From Duganella sp. BJB480 (GTDB lineage: Bacteria > Pseudomonadota > Gammaproteobacteria > Burkholderiales > Burkholderiaceae_D), in the NCBI GenBank assembly GCA_003416985.1, contig QVIN01000007.1:372001-436000 (forward strand): DNA of 64,000 nucleotides, read 5' to 3'. Positions within the stretch are counted from its first letter, which is position 1. Each line of letters opens with the position of its first letter. Positions 33,840 through 41,296 of the stretch are shown in pieces. The position numbers were made by a program, and so were the translations under genes. The notes under the pieces were generated by a model. It made no database searches, was not told the origin of the DNA, and saw only the letters and a program-made list of their open reading frames with translations.

Positions 33840-34877
33840 TTAGATTCTGACGCAGATGACGGTATCGCCTTCGGCGATTTGAAGCGCTTCCTGCACGTCG
33901 GCAGGCAGCGCCACGTTGACTTGCGATTCCAGCGCGGCGCAATGCGTGATCACGGCGCGGAAGTTGTGCTCGGAGCCCGAGGCCACCGCGTAGCGCAGCT
34001 GCGGTTCGCGGCCGCGGTCCGGCGATTCGGCGGCGGTGGTCACGCGGCGCTGCAGCGCGCCGTTGAAGGTGCGCAGCGAATTCTTGTGCGCCTGCAGGAT
34101 CGGGCCGCCGTCGAAGATGTCGATGTAGTCGTCGGCTTCGAAGCCTTCGGCCGTCAGCAGGTTGAACGCCAGCTCGCCCGACGGATGGATCTGGCCCATG
34201 GCCGCCTGCGCGTCGCCCGGCAGCAGCGGCACGTAGACCGGATAGTGCGGCATCAGCTCGACGATCAGCGTGCGGTTGCGGGCGCCGCCGATCACGCGTT
34301 CGGCGTCGAGGAAGTCCATCTTGAAGAACTTGCGGCCCAGCGCGTCCCAGAACGGCGAACCGCCGTCGGCGTCGGTCACGCCGGCCAGCGGCACGAAGAA
34401 GCGGTCGGCGAAGCGGTGCGGCGCCAGCACGGCGAACATCAGCCGCGCGCGCGACAGCAGGGCCGCTTCCGGCGTGCCGTGTTCCTGCTCGCCGACGTAA
34501 AAGCTCGACAGCTGCGAATAGCCGGTCAGCTCGGAGCACAGCGTCAGCGCGTGCACGCTGTGGCTGATGTTCAGGTCACGCGAGACCTGCTGGATCACGT
34601 CGTTACGGAAGGAGAAATAGGTGCCGTTGGAACCGGCCGCCGCGAAGATCGCGGCGGTGCCGACGATGGTCTTGTCCTGCGGCGACTCCAGCACCAGCAC
34701 GTAGGATTCCTCGCTGGGGATGTCGACATGCGCGGCGAACGAGGCGATCGAGCGTTCGATCATGTCGACGATCTTCTCGCGCGTTTTCGGCAAGGTGTGC
34801 ACACCCGGCATGGTGACCGCGGCCAGCGCTTCAAGGGCAGCGATATCCGCAAGTTCGACCGGACGGACTACATACAT
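33840..34877 (-). CDS. aruF: Arginine/ornithine N-succinyltransferase, AruF (alpha) subunit
   Basis: A 345-residue paralogue of the downstream AstA protein, with the same scaffold: MYVVRPVELADIAALEALAA, HSVHALTLCSELTGYSQLSS, ALGRKFFKMDFLDAERVIGG, MPHYPVYVPLLPGDAQAAMG and DDYIDIFDGGPILQ. In Pseudomonas aeruginosa AruF (AruAI) partners AruG and broadens substrate use to ornithine. GAGGAG lies just before the ATG. It begins after a 93-bp intercistronic region downstream of astC that holds two hairpins. The split into two genes distinguishes this operon from the enterobacterial ast operon. Confidence 0.92.
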   Translation of the reverse strand: MYVVRPVELADIAALEALAAVTMPGVHTLPKTREKIVDMIERSIASFAAHVDIPSEESYVLVLESPQDKTIVGTAAIFAAAGSNGTYFSFRNDVIQQVSRDLNISHSVHALTLCSELTGYSQLSSFYVGEQEHGTPEAALLSRARLMFAVLAPHRFADRFFVPLAGVTDADGGSPFWDALGRKFFKMDFLDAERVIGGARNRTLIVELMPHYPVYVPLLPGDAQAAMGQIHPSGELAFNLLTAEGFEADDYIDIFDGGPILQAHKNSLRTFNGALQRRVTTAAESPDRGREPQLRYAVASGSEHNFRAVITHCAALESQVNVALPADVQEALQIAEGDTVICVRI

Positions 34878-34901
34878 GTGAACTCCTCAGATTAATGCAC
34901 A

Positions 34902-34957
34902 AGCCCGGCGCAGAGCGCACCGGGCTGGAATGAAAGACGGCGGAACCAGGTCCGCCG
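34902..34957 (-). other. Two intercistronic hairpins between astC and aruF
   Basis: AGCCCGG (34902-34908) pairs with CCGGGCT (34920-34926), and CGGCGGA (34938-34944) with TCCGCCG (34951-34957). Neither has a T run on the minus strand, so these look like mRNA-stabilising or processing structures rather than terminators. Confidence 0.5.
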
Positions 34958-34970
34958 CCGGAGGTGCTGT

Positions 34971-36215
34971 TTAGGCAGCCTTGAGCATGCCGTCCAGCGA
35001 CAGGCGCAGGATGCGGTCGGCTTCGGCGATCTGCGCGTCGGTGACGATCAGCGCGGGCGCCAGGCGCACCACGTCCATGCCGGCGATCAGCACCATCAGG
35101 CCATTGCCTTCGGCGGCGCGCTGGATGTCCTTCGAACGGCCCTTCCAGGCGTCGGTCACGACCAGGCCCAGCAGCAGGCCGGCGCCGCGCACCAGCGTGA
35201 ACACCTGCGGATAGTCGGCCACCAGTTTTTCCAGCGTCGCGCGCAGCTTGGCGCTGGCTTCCTTGACGCGGGCCAGGAAGGCCGGCTGGTTGATCGTGTC
35301 CAGCACGGTCAACGCCACGGTCGCGGCCAGCGGGTTGCCGCCGTAGGTGGTGCCGTGGGTGCCCACGCCCAGCGTCTTGGCCAGCTCCTCGGTGGTCAGC
35401 ATGGCGCCGATCGGATAGCCGTTGCCCAGTGCCTTGGCGGCGGTCAGGATGTCCGGGGTGATGCCGTAGGTCATGTAGTGGAACAGGTCGCCGGTGCGGC
35501 CCATGCCCGATTGCACTTCGTCGAAGATCAGCAGGGCGCCGGTCTTGGTGCACAGGTCGCGCAGCTCTTGCAGGAAGGCCTTGTCGCCTGGGACCACGCC
35601 GCCCTCGCCTTGCAGCGGTTCGACGATCACGGCGCAGACGTCGTCGCCGATGGCGGCGCGTGCGGATGCGATGTCGTTATAGGTGACGTGTTCGATCGCC
35701 GGCGGCAGCGGCTCGAAGCCTTCGGTGTACTTGGACTGGCCGCCGACCGACACGGTGAACAGCGTGCGGCCGTGGAACGACTGGTAGCACGACACGATGC
35801 GCGACTTGTGCGGACCGAACTTGGTGTGGGCGTACTTGCGGGCCAGCTTCAGCGCCGCTTCGTTGGCTTCGGCGCCGGAGTTGCAGAAGAAGGCGCGGTC
35901 GGCGAAGGTCGCTTCGGTCAGCGCCAGGGCCAGGCGCAGCACCGGCTCGTTGGTGTAGCCATTGCCCAGGTGCCACAGGGTGTTGGCCTGGCGGGTCAGC
36001 GCCTCGACCACGATCGGGTTGCAGTGGCCCAGCGCGGCCACGGCGATGCCGGACGTGAAGTCCAGGTAGTGCTTGCCATTCTGGTCCCACAGGTCCAGGC
36101 CAGCGCCTCGGACCGGTACCATCGCTGCAGGTGCGTAGGTTGGCACCAGAACTTCATCAAAAGTCTGACGAGTTACAGGACGGGTGGTTACGGTCGTATC
36201 GAGCTTGGCGTTCAT
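34971..36215 (-). CDS. astC: Succinylornithine / acetylornithine aminotransferase
   Basis: A 414-residue class-III PLP aminotransferase. GSAEANEAALKLARKYAH-like sequence (CNSGAEANEAALKLARKYAH) binds the cofactor phosphate, LLIFDEVQSGMGRTG holds the PLP-contacting Asp, and the Schiff-base lysine is in LTAAKALGNGYPIGAML (near 258). As first gene of the arginine succinyltransferase operon it should transaminate succinylornithine, as AruC does, and may double as ArgD in arginine synthesis. AGGGA lies before ATG 36215. A TATAAT promoter and 22-bp-spaced repeats lie upstream. Confidence 0.93.
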   Translation of the reverse strand: MNAKLDTTVTTRPVTRQTFDEVLVPTYAPAAMVPVRGAGLDLWDQNGKHYLDFTSGIAVAALGHCNPIVVEALTRQANTLWHLGNGYTNEPVLRLALALTEATFADRAFFCNSGAEANEAALKLARKYAHTKFGPHKSRIVSCYQSFHGRTLFTVSVGGQSKYTEGFEPLPPAIEHVTYNDIASARAAIGDDVCAVIVEPLQGEGGVVPGDKAFLQELRDLCTKTGALLIFDEVQSGMGRTGDLFHYMTYGITPDILTAAKALGNGYPIGAMLTTEELAKTLGVGTHGTTYGGNPLAATVALTVLDTINQPAFLARVKEASAKLRATLEKLVADYPQVFTLVRGAGLLLGLVVTDAWKGRSKDIQRAAEGNGLMVLIAGMDVVRLAPALIVTDAQIAEADRILRLSLDGMLKAA

Positions 36216-36266
36216 GGCATTCCCTATTAATGTTGGGTAAGGCGCGGCACAGCACCGCGTGGACCC

Positions 36267-36354
36267 ATTATAAAAAGCGGCATGCTAAAACTCTTTTCTA
36301 ATGGCGACAAGGATTTTCACTTTTGGCCGCAAAGTAAGCTTGTCGGAACGACCA
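36267..36354 (-). promoter_or_regulatory. astC operon promoter with tandem ArgR-like sites
   Basis: On the minus strand a perfect TATAAT (36267-36272) has no good -35, as in activator-dependent promoters. Upstream are three similar 8-bp blocks spaced exactly 22 bp: 36303-36310 (minus TTGTCGCC), 36325-36332 (minus TTGCGGCC) and 36347-36354 (minus TGGTCGTT). The first fits the TGTCGC-N8-AA half-site described for Pseudomonas ArgR. Assignment is inferred. Confidence 0.55.
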
Positions 36355-36356
36355 GT

Positions 36357-37301
36357 CTATACAGGTGGCGATAACTTGCGCTGGCGCTCCTCGCGCGGGG
36401 TGTTGCCGAACAGGGCGCCGAAGGCGGTCGAGAAGTGGGAGCCGGACGAGAAGCCGCACATCAGCCCCACCTGCACGATGGAGTGGTTGGTCTCCAGCAG
36501 CAGCTGGCGCGCGCGCTGCAGGCGCAGCTCCAGGTAGTAGCGCGACGGCAGGCTGCCCAGATATTGCTTGAACAAGCGCTCCAGCTGGCGGCGCGACAGG
36601 CCGACCAGGTTGGCGATGTCGTCGGTGGAGAGCGGCTCCTCGATATTGGTCTCCATCAGCGTCACCGCTTCGGACAGGCGCGGCTGCAGGGCGCCGAAGC
36701 GCGCCTGCAAGGCGACCCGCTGGCGCTCCTCGTGGCCGCGCACGCGCTCGATGCACAGGCTCTCCTTGACGGTGGCCTGCACGGTGGCGCCGAACAAATG
36801 CTCGATCATCGTCAGCGCGAAGTCGATGCTGGCGGCGCCGCCGCAACAGCTCAAGTGGCGGCCGTCCAGCTCGAACAGGTGAGGCGTGAGGATGGCGCGC
36901 TCGGAGATGCCCTCGGTGTCGGCGTACAGCGCCCACGGCAGCGCGATGCGCACGCCCGCCATCAGGCCGGCCGTGGCCAGCCACAGCACGCCGGCGCCGA
37001 CGCCGCCCCAGTATTCGGCCGAACGGCAGCGCTCGATGACGGCGCGGGCCAGCTCGGGCGCCAGCGGCGACTGGCCCTCGTCCGCCACCAGCAGCGCGAT
37101 ATGCCAGCCCGGCTGGGCCAGCACCACTTGCGACGGCGTCATGGTCTCCAGGTGCAGCACGTCGCGGCCCAGCACGGCGGCGGCCAGGCGCAGCGGTTGC
37201 ACCAGGCCGGCCCAGGTGATCGATTCCGCCTCGCCCGCGTTCACCAGCAGCATGCGCAACGGCCGCTCTTGCGTGACGCGGGACAGATTATCAAAAGACA
37301 T
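36357..37301 (-). CDS. argR: ArgR, AraC-family activator of arginine catabolism
   Basis: A 314-residue regulator of the GlxA/Pseudomonas ArgR type. An N-terminal DJ-1/PfpI-like domain (residues 10-190, containing CCGGAASIDFALTMIEHLFG) senses the signal. A C-terminal double helix-turn-helix AraC domain follows (STDDIANLVGLSRRQLERLF, VGLMCGFSSGSHFSTAFGAL). It lies immediately upstream of the AST operon on the same strand, matching its role in Pseudomonas as arginine-responsive activator of aru and of NAD-glutamate dehydrogenase. Its start is 7 bp after the stop of a DMT-family gene, so the two are probably co-transcribed. Confidence 0.9.
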   Translation of the reverse strand: MSFDNLSRVTQERPLRMLLVNAGEAESITWAGLVQPLRLAAAVLGRDVLHLETMTPSQVVLAQPGWHIALLVADEGQSPLAPELARAVIERCRSAEYWGGVGAGVLWLATAGLMAGVRIALPWALYADTEGISERAILTPHLFELDGRHLSCCGGAASIDFALTMIEHLFGATVQATVKESLCIERVRGHEERQRVALQARFGALQPRLSEAVTLMETNIEEPLSTDDIANLVGLSRRQLERLFKQYLGSLPSRYYLELRLQRARQLLLETNHSIVQVGLMCGFSSGSHFSTAFGALFGNTPREERQRKLSPPV

Positions 37302-37308
37302 AAGACAC

Positions 37309-38223
37309 TTACTCCGGTGCCAGCGCGGCGGCGGGCCGCTCGGTGCTCCACTGGCTGACGATCATGCCGCCGATGAGCAGCGTGGCGCCCAGCAGGCCGT
37401 TCCAGGCCAGCGTCTCGCCCAGCCAGAAATACGCGAAGATGGCCGCGCATGCCGGCTCGAAGGCGTAGATCACCGCCGCCTCGTTGGCGCTGCTGTGGCT
37501 CTGGCCCCAGGTCTGCAGCGAAATGATGGCCGCCGTGGCGACCACGCCCAGGTAGGCCAGGTTCAGGCCGTACATCTGCAAGCCCTTGCCGATGTAGCTC
37601 ACATAGTCGGGCAAGTCCTGGCTGCGCTCGGCCAGGCCCAGCGGCACCTCGCGGATCAGCAGCCAGATCGCGGCGCACACGGCCACGGTCAGGATCTGCG
37701 AGGCGGTCAGCACCATCAATTTCTCGACCTTGCGGGTGGTGGACTCCATCAGCTTGACGTAGATGCCGAAGAACAGCGCGCACAGCAGCGCCAGCGTATC
37801 GCCGCGGCCCCAGGTGAAGCTTCCCTCCCAGCACAGCGCGAACAGGCCGGCCAGCGCCAGCACCAGCGCGACGACGATGCGGCGCTCCAGGCGCGCGCCC
37901 ATCAGCACGCCCAGCAGCGGCGGCACCAGCACGTTCAGGCCGGTGACGAAGGCGTTGCGGTTGGAGCTGGTCAGCGCCAGGCCCTCGATCTGGAACACGT
38001 AGCACAGGAACAACACCGCGCCGGCCACGATGCCCCAGCGGACATCGTTCCATTTGGCGCGCCACATAAACGGCGACAACAGCAGGCCGGCCAGCGCGAA
38101 GCGGCACAGCACGATCCAGCTGGCCGACAGGTAGCCGGTCATGTTCTTCATCGCAGGGAAAGTCGTGCCCCAAACCAGGGTCACGATCAGCAAAGCGGCA
38201 ATGCCGCGCAAGTGTTGAGGCAT
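37309..38223 (-). CDS. EamA/DMT-family transporter next to argR
   Basis: A 304-residue, ten-helix inner-membrane transporter with two EamA repeats (IAALLIVTLVWGTTFPAMKN; EAAVIYAFEPACAAIFAYFW is the second-repeat hallmark). It lies 7 bp before argR and is likely in the same transcript, so a role in exporting arginine, a related amino acid or a by-product is plausible but unproven. Upstream it faces a divergent marR gene across an 80-bp region with back-to-back TATAAT elements. Confidence 0.9.
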   Translation of the reverse strand: MPQHLRGIAALLIVTLVWGTTFPAMKNMTGYLSASWIVLCRFALAGLLLSPFMWRAKWNDVRWGIVAGAVLFLCYVFQIEGLALTSSNRNAFVTGLNVLVPPLLGVLMGARLERRIVVALVLALAGLFALCWEGSFTWGRGDTLALLCALFFGIYVKLMESTTRKVEKLMVLTASQILTVAVCAAIWLLIREVPLGLAERSQDLPDYVSYIGKGLQMYGLNLAYLGVVATAAIISLQTWGQSHSSANEAAVIYAFEPACAAIFAYFWLGETLAWNGLLGATLLIGGMIVSQWSTERPAAALAPE

Positions 38224-38252
38224 GGCTTTTTTATTATGAATGTGCGTCCGCC

Positions 38253-38295
38253 ATTATAGTCCCCGGCAAGATTGCAGGTGCGAACCGGCTATAAT
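38253..38295. promoter_or_regulatory. Divergent promoter region for the DMT-argR genes and marR
   Basis: A perfect TATAAT on the minus strand (38253-38258) serves the DMT gene, and another on the plus strand (38290-38295) serves marR. They lie back to back with 31 bp between, so one MarR dimer could block both. Neither has a strong -35. Confidence 0.5.
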
Positions 38296-38303
38296 CACCG
38301 TCT

Positions 38304-38777
38304 ATGGGTGAACGATTTTTGAAAAGTATCCGGCTGCTGGCCGATTGCTTACAGAGCTACGAACGGCTCTCTGGACAGTATGTGCGCCAGAGCGGCCTGA
38401 CGCACGCCCAGTTCGACATCATCGCCACGCTGGGCAATACGCCCGGCATGTCCTATAAAGAACTGGGCGACAAGACGCTGATCACCAAGGGTACGCTGAC
38501 CGGGGTGATCGAGCGATTGGAGCAAAAAGGTCTGGTGGAGCGTCAGCGCAATGATTGCGACAAACGTTCCTTCTTTGTCCGGCTGACGGCGGAGGGCGAG
38601 CAGGTGTTCTGCAAGGTCTTCCCGCAAGTCGTCAAGGAGAGCGGAAAAGTGTTCGCGCACTACAGCGAAGACGACTTCGCCGCCCTTGAAAAAACCCTGA
38701 CCGATCTTAAAACTGTAATCATGGCCGGCCATACCGAATGCCCGTCCACCTGCGACTCAACCAAGGAAATCATTTGA
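38304..38777 (+). CDS. MarR-family transcriptional regulator
   Basis: A 157-residue winged-helix regulator. The recognition region is MSYKELGDKTLITKGTLTGV, and the wing contains QRNDCDKRSFFVRLTAEGEQ, with the Asp-Arg pair typical of MarR. No ribosome binding site precedes the ATG, and a perfect TATAAT ends 8 bases upstream, so the mRNA would start at or within a base or two of the ATG: probably leaderless. It may repress itself and the divergent DMT-argR genes. Two Cys in the C-terminal ECPSTCDSTKEII could be redox-sensitive. Its stop overlaps the TTG start of the next gene. Confidence 0.88.
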   Translation: MGERFLKSIRLLADCLQSYERLSGQYVRQSGLTHAQFDIIATLGNTPGMSYKELGDKTLITKGTLTGVIERLEQKGLVERQRNDCDKRSFFVRLTAEGEQVFCKVFPQVVKESGKVFAHYSEDDFAALEKTLTDLKTVIMAGHTECPSTCDSTKEII

Positions 38778-39055
38778 AAACGACTCTGCTCGAAGGCAAA
38801 AAGCCTGCCAAATTCGACAAACACATCATCGGCAACCTGCTGCTGAACCAGTCCACGCCGGACGAAGTGCGCCAGGAAAAGCTGATCATCGGCGTGCGCA
38901 ACGAGGACGGCGAGATCTACCGCCTGATCGGCGCGACCAAGCACAACAGCTTCATGAACGCGATCGAGGAACTGTTCGACCTGGGCCTGACCGACGAACT
39001 GCAAGACACCGACGCCACCCAGGACGGCTGCGACGCCATCTTCAGCGAGCAATAA
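38774..39055 (+). CDS. Small protein of unknown function, TTG start, coupled to marR
   Basis: A 93-residue protein starting at TTG 38774, which overlaps the marR stop as TTGA and has AAGGA six bases upstream. The in-frame ATG at 38738 lies inside marR without a ribosome site. The product (KTTLLEGKKPAKFDKHIIGN; VRNEDGEIYRLIGATKHNS; acidic C-terminus DELQDTDATQDGCDAIFSEQ) is soluble and mixed alpha/beta. I do not recognise the family. Tight coupling to marR suggests a joint function, perhaps the regulator's effector or target. Confidence 0.72.
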   Translation: MKTTLLEGKKPAKFDKHIIGNLLLNQSTPDEVRQEKLIIGVRNEDGEIYRLIGATKHNSFMNAIEELFDLGLTDELQDTDATQDGCDAIFSEQ

Positions 39056-39175
39056 TCCCCGGCCGACGCAACCGCGTCGTAGCCAAGCCGCGCCGTTGCC
39101 CCATTGATTCCCGAAAACGCGGGGATCGATGCCGGGCACGGCGCGCGCCTCATGCGCGGCAGTTCAGTCCTGATA

Positions 39176-41035
39176 TCAGCCCGCAATAGCGCCGCGTGCG
39201 CTCCCCATACTCAGCGCCCGCCCCAACAGGTCGCGCGTGGAAGTCGATCCCGTGCCGTCTATCGTACCCACGCCGGACGCCACATAGGACGATGAGGCCA
39301 GCCCTTCAAGGTCGAGGCGCGTGGTCCCTGCGGGATCCCTTGCCAACAGTCCGGCCAGGCTGCTGCCTGCGTAGTGGCCGCCTAGCAGAAAGCAAAACGG
39401 TACATTATGCGACAGTGAATTGCCCTCCAGGTGCAATTGCGCTTCGCCTCCGTAGGAATAAATGCCAAATACAGCTTGTTTCTCGCTAAAGCCGGCGGCA
39501 CGAATGACGTTGGCACGCGCGGAGAGGGAGCAATTGTGAGGCCCATATTTATTGCCGAAATCAACGTGCCACGAAATCACCGCATCCGATTTTATCTCCA
39601 AGCTGGAAGACGATTGATAAGCGTTGCGCTGGTCGGTCGAATACACTGTATTGCCATCGAAAATCAGTTGAGTCCTCAGACGTTGACTCTCGTCAAAAAT
39701 TTGCCCTGGCGTCACCAGTAAAGCCTTGTCGCAATGCAGGAGATTGCCCACAAAGGAATTCGCCCTGCCGCTATTGTCCTGCAGCGCCGTGCGGCAGTTA
39801 ATGACGATGTTATTCTGAATCTTGCAGCCATTGCTGTTGATCTCGCAATACAGGCCGGCACCGTCATACGGATGGTCGCCGATGCCATTACCGTAAGTGT
39901 CGACAAAGTTATACTGCACTGTTGTACCGCTAATTGGCGCGGTGGTAGTCGGACGTTCCTGTAGGTACACCGCACCTGCCGAAGTGCAGCATTTGCCGCC
40001 ATCGTAAAACCAGTTATATTCAATCAAGCAATTGGCCGAGTTATTCCCAAGCCGCACGCCGCCGCTGGAGTAATGTTGCAACGAGCAGTCATGGACATGG
40101 ACTTGCACCGTGTACTTGTGATCATCGGCATAGCTCCCGACCAAGGACACCACATTGCTGCCGTGACAGTTGCTCATCTCGAAGCCGGTAATATTGCCGA
40201 CCGCATCCATATTGTTGAAAGAACCGATGCCGATCAGATGTGGCGCCTCTTCAAAATCGATATTTTCGACAGTCAGGTAGGAGCCGCAACGCAGCAGCAA
40301 CAGGCAACCGAACTCGTCACCGGCAATGGTGACACTGCCGTAGTGGTCGGTCGGATTGACGCCCTCCGGCGAATGGACATAAATCCGCTTCAGGTCGGAA
40401 TTGGAAACGTAAGAATACTCAATGTCCTTCAGGGACTGGTAATTTTTCTTCCGCGACTGGTCATCCGTGAGGTAGGAGTATGAAATACCCCAGTTGCCAT
40501 TGCCAAAGCGGACGTAGGCATAGTCAAACTTGCGACCGGCCGGATGCGCAAAATACCAGCCCGGATGCTTGGGATCTGGATCCCAGACCCAGTCTGACGC
40601 TTTCGGCTTGAAACGATAGCGTACTTTCGGCAAGCTGTCGGGTGCGCCGCCTGGATCGTAGTTGGTCAGATAAGTCCGATTGTCAGCTGTGCCATTCAGC
40701 TTTCGGAAAACCACGGCGTTACTCAGTTCAAATATCGAGTCATTCGCAAGGCCAATAACCGAGCCCGGCACCAGTGAGTCTTCGCGCGCTGCCACCGCCT
40801 CGAGCGTGGCAATTGCCGTTGCCGGCGTCTTGCCGTCATTTCGGTTATTGCCGCGCAGCGCATCAACGAATAACGTGGGAGTACGTATCACAGCACCCGG
40901 CGTCCGATGGGCTTTTTGCAGACTGGCATACTGGGCCGGCGTCAATCCTGCCGCTTGCTGTGCGTATGCAAGCGGGAACCGTGCTAACAGGGTGCCGAGC
41001 ACCGAAAATTTGATCGCATCGCGACGAGAGATCAT
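39176..41035 (-). CDS. Tat-exported right-handed beta-helix protein (pectate lyase-like fold)
   Basis: A 619-residue protein with a twin-arginine signal (SRRDAIKFSVLGTLL, cleavage near AYAQ). The rest has many short repeated strands with Asn/Gly turns, as in parallel beta-helix polysaccharide lyases and hydrolases (for example TVENIDFEEAPHLIGIGSFN, VHDCSLQHYSSGGVRLGNNS, IQNNIVINCRTALQDNSGRA, FVGNLLHCDKALLV). The N-terminal TPTLFVDALRGNNRNDGKTP marks the DUF1565-like opening. No catalytic set can be named. Its DNA is clearly more AT-rich than its neighbours, so horizontal transfer is likely. It may act on a surface or plant polysaccharide. Confidence 0.82.
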   Translation of the reverse strand: MISRRDAIKFSVLGTLLARFPLAYAQQAAGLTPAQYASLQKAHRTPGAVIRTPTLFVDALRGNNRNDGKTPATAIATLEAVAAREDSLVPGSVIGLANDSIFELSNAVVFRKLNGTADNRTYLTNYDPGGAPDSLPKVRYRFKPKASDWVWDPDPKHPGWYFAHPAGRKFDYAYVRFGNGNWGISYSYLTDDQSRKKNYQSLKDIEYSYVSNSDLKRIYVHSPEGVNPTDHYGSVTIAGDEFGCLLLLRCGSYLTVENIDFEEAPHLIGIGSFNNMDAVGNITGFEMSNCHGSNVVSLVGSYADDHKYTVQVHVHDCSLQHYSSGGVRLGNNSANCLIEYNWFYDGGKCCTSAGAVYLQERPTTTAPISGTTVQYNFVDTYGNGIGDHPYDGAGLYCEINSNGCKIQNNIVINCRTALQDNSGRANSFVGNLLHCDKALLVTPGQIFDESQRLRTQLIFDGNTVYSTDQRNAYQSSSSLEIKSDAVISWHVDFGNKYGPHNCSLSARANVIRAAGFSEKQAVFGIYSYGGEAQLHLEGNSLSHNVPFCFLLGGHYAGSSLAGLLARDPAGTTRLDLEGLASSSYVASGVGTIDGTGSTSTRDLLGRALSMGSARGAIAG

Positions 41036-41283
41036 GGCTACTCCGTGAGTAAAGGGAATACCATTTTAGGTGAATTTTGATATTTTTTTAACCATGTCAT
41101 TAAAATAATATCAAGGTGCGATCCGAGTCGAGGAATAAAGTCATGTCGCTCAATGCCATCTCCTCACCTGCGACAATTATGATCATTAGCATGGTAGGCT
41201 ATGTTCACAAAGCCAGCCGCAGCCCCTCGTCAACCAGGCGAAAAGTATTTTCAGAAAAAGTGCCACATGGCAATTTTCGAGGG

Positions 41284-41289
41284 TATAAT
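41284..41289 (+). promoter_or_regulatory. -10 element of the HDOD gene
   Basis: A perfect TATAAT ends 7 bases before the ATG at 41297, placing the expected transcription start at or near the A of the start codon. The -35 position (41261-41266, TGCCAC) is poor. Confidence 0.45.
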
Positions 41290-41296
41290 TTTTTCA

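Noticed and set aside
39056..39175. CGACGC-AACC-GCGTCG hairpin (39064-39079) as a terminator of the marR unit
   Set aside because: Only six base pairs with no T run downstream; nothing else is evident in this gap.
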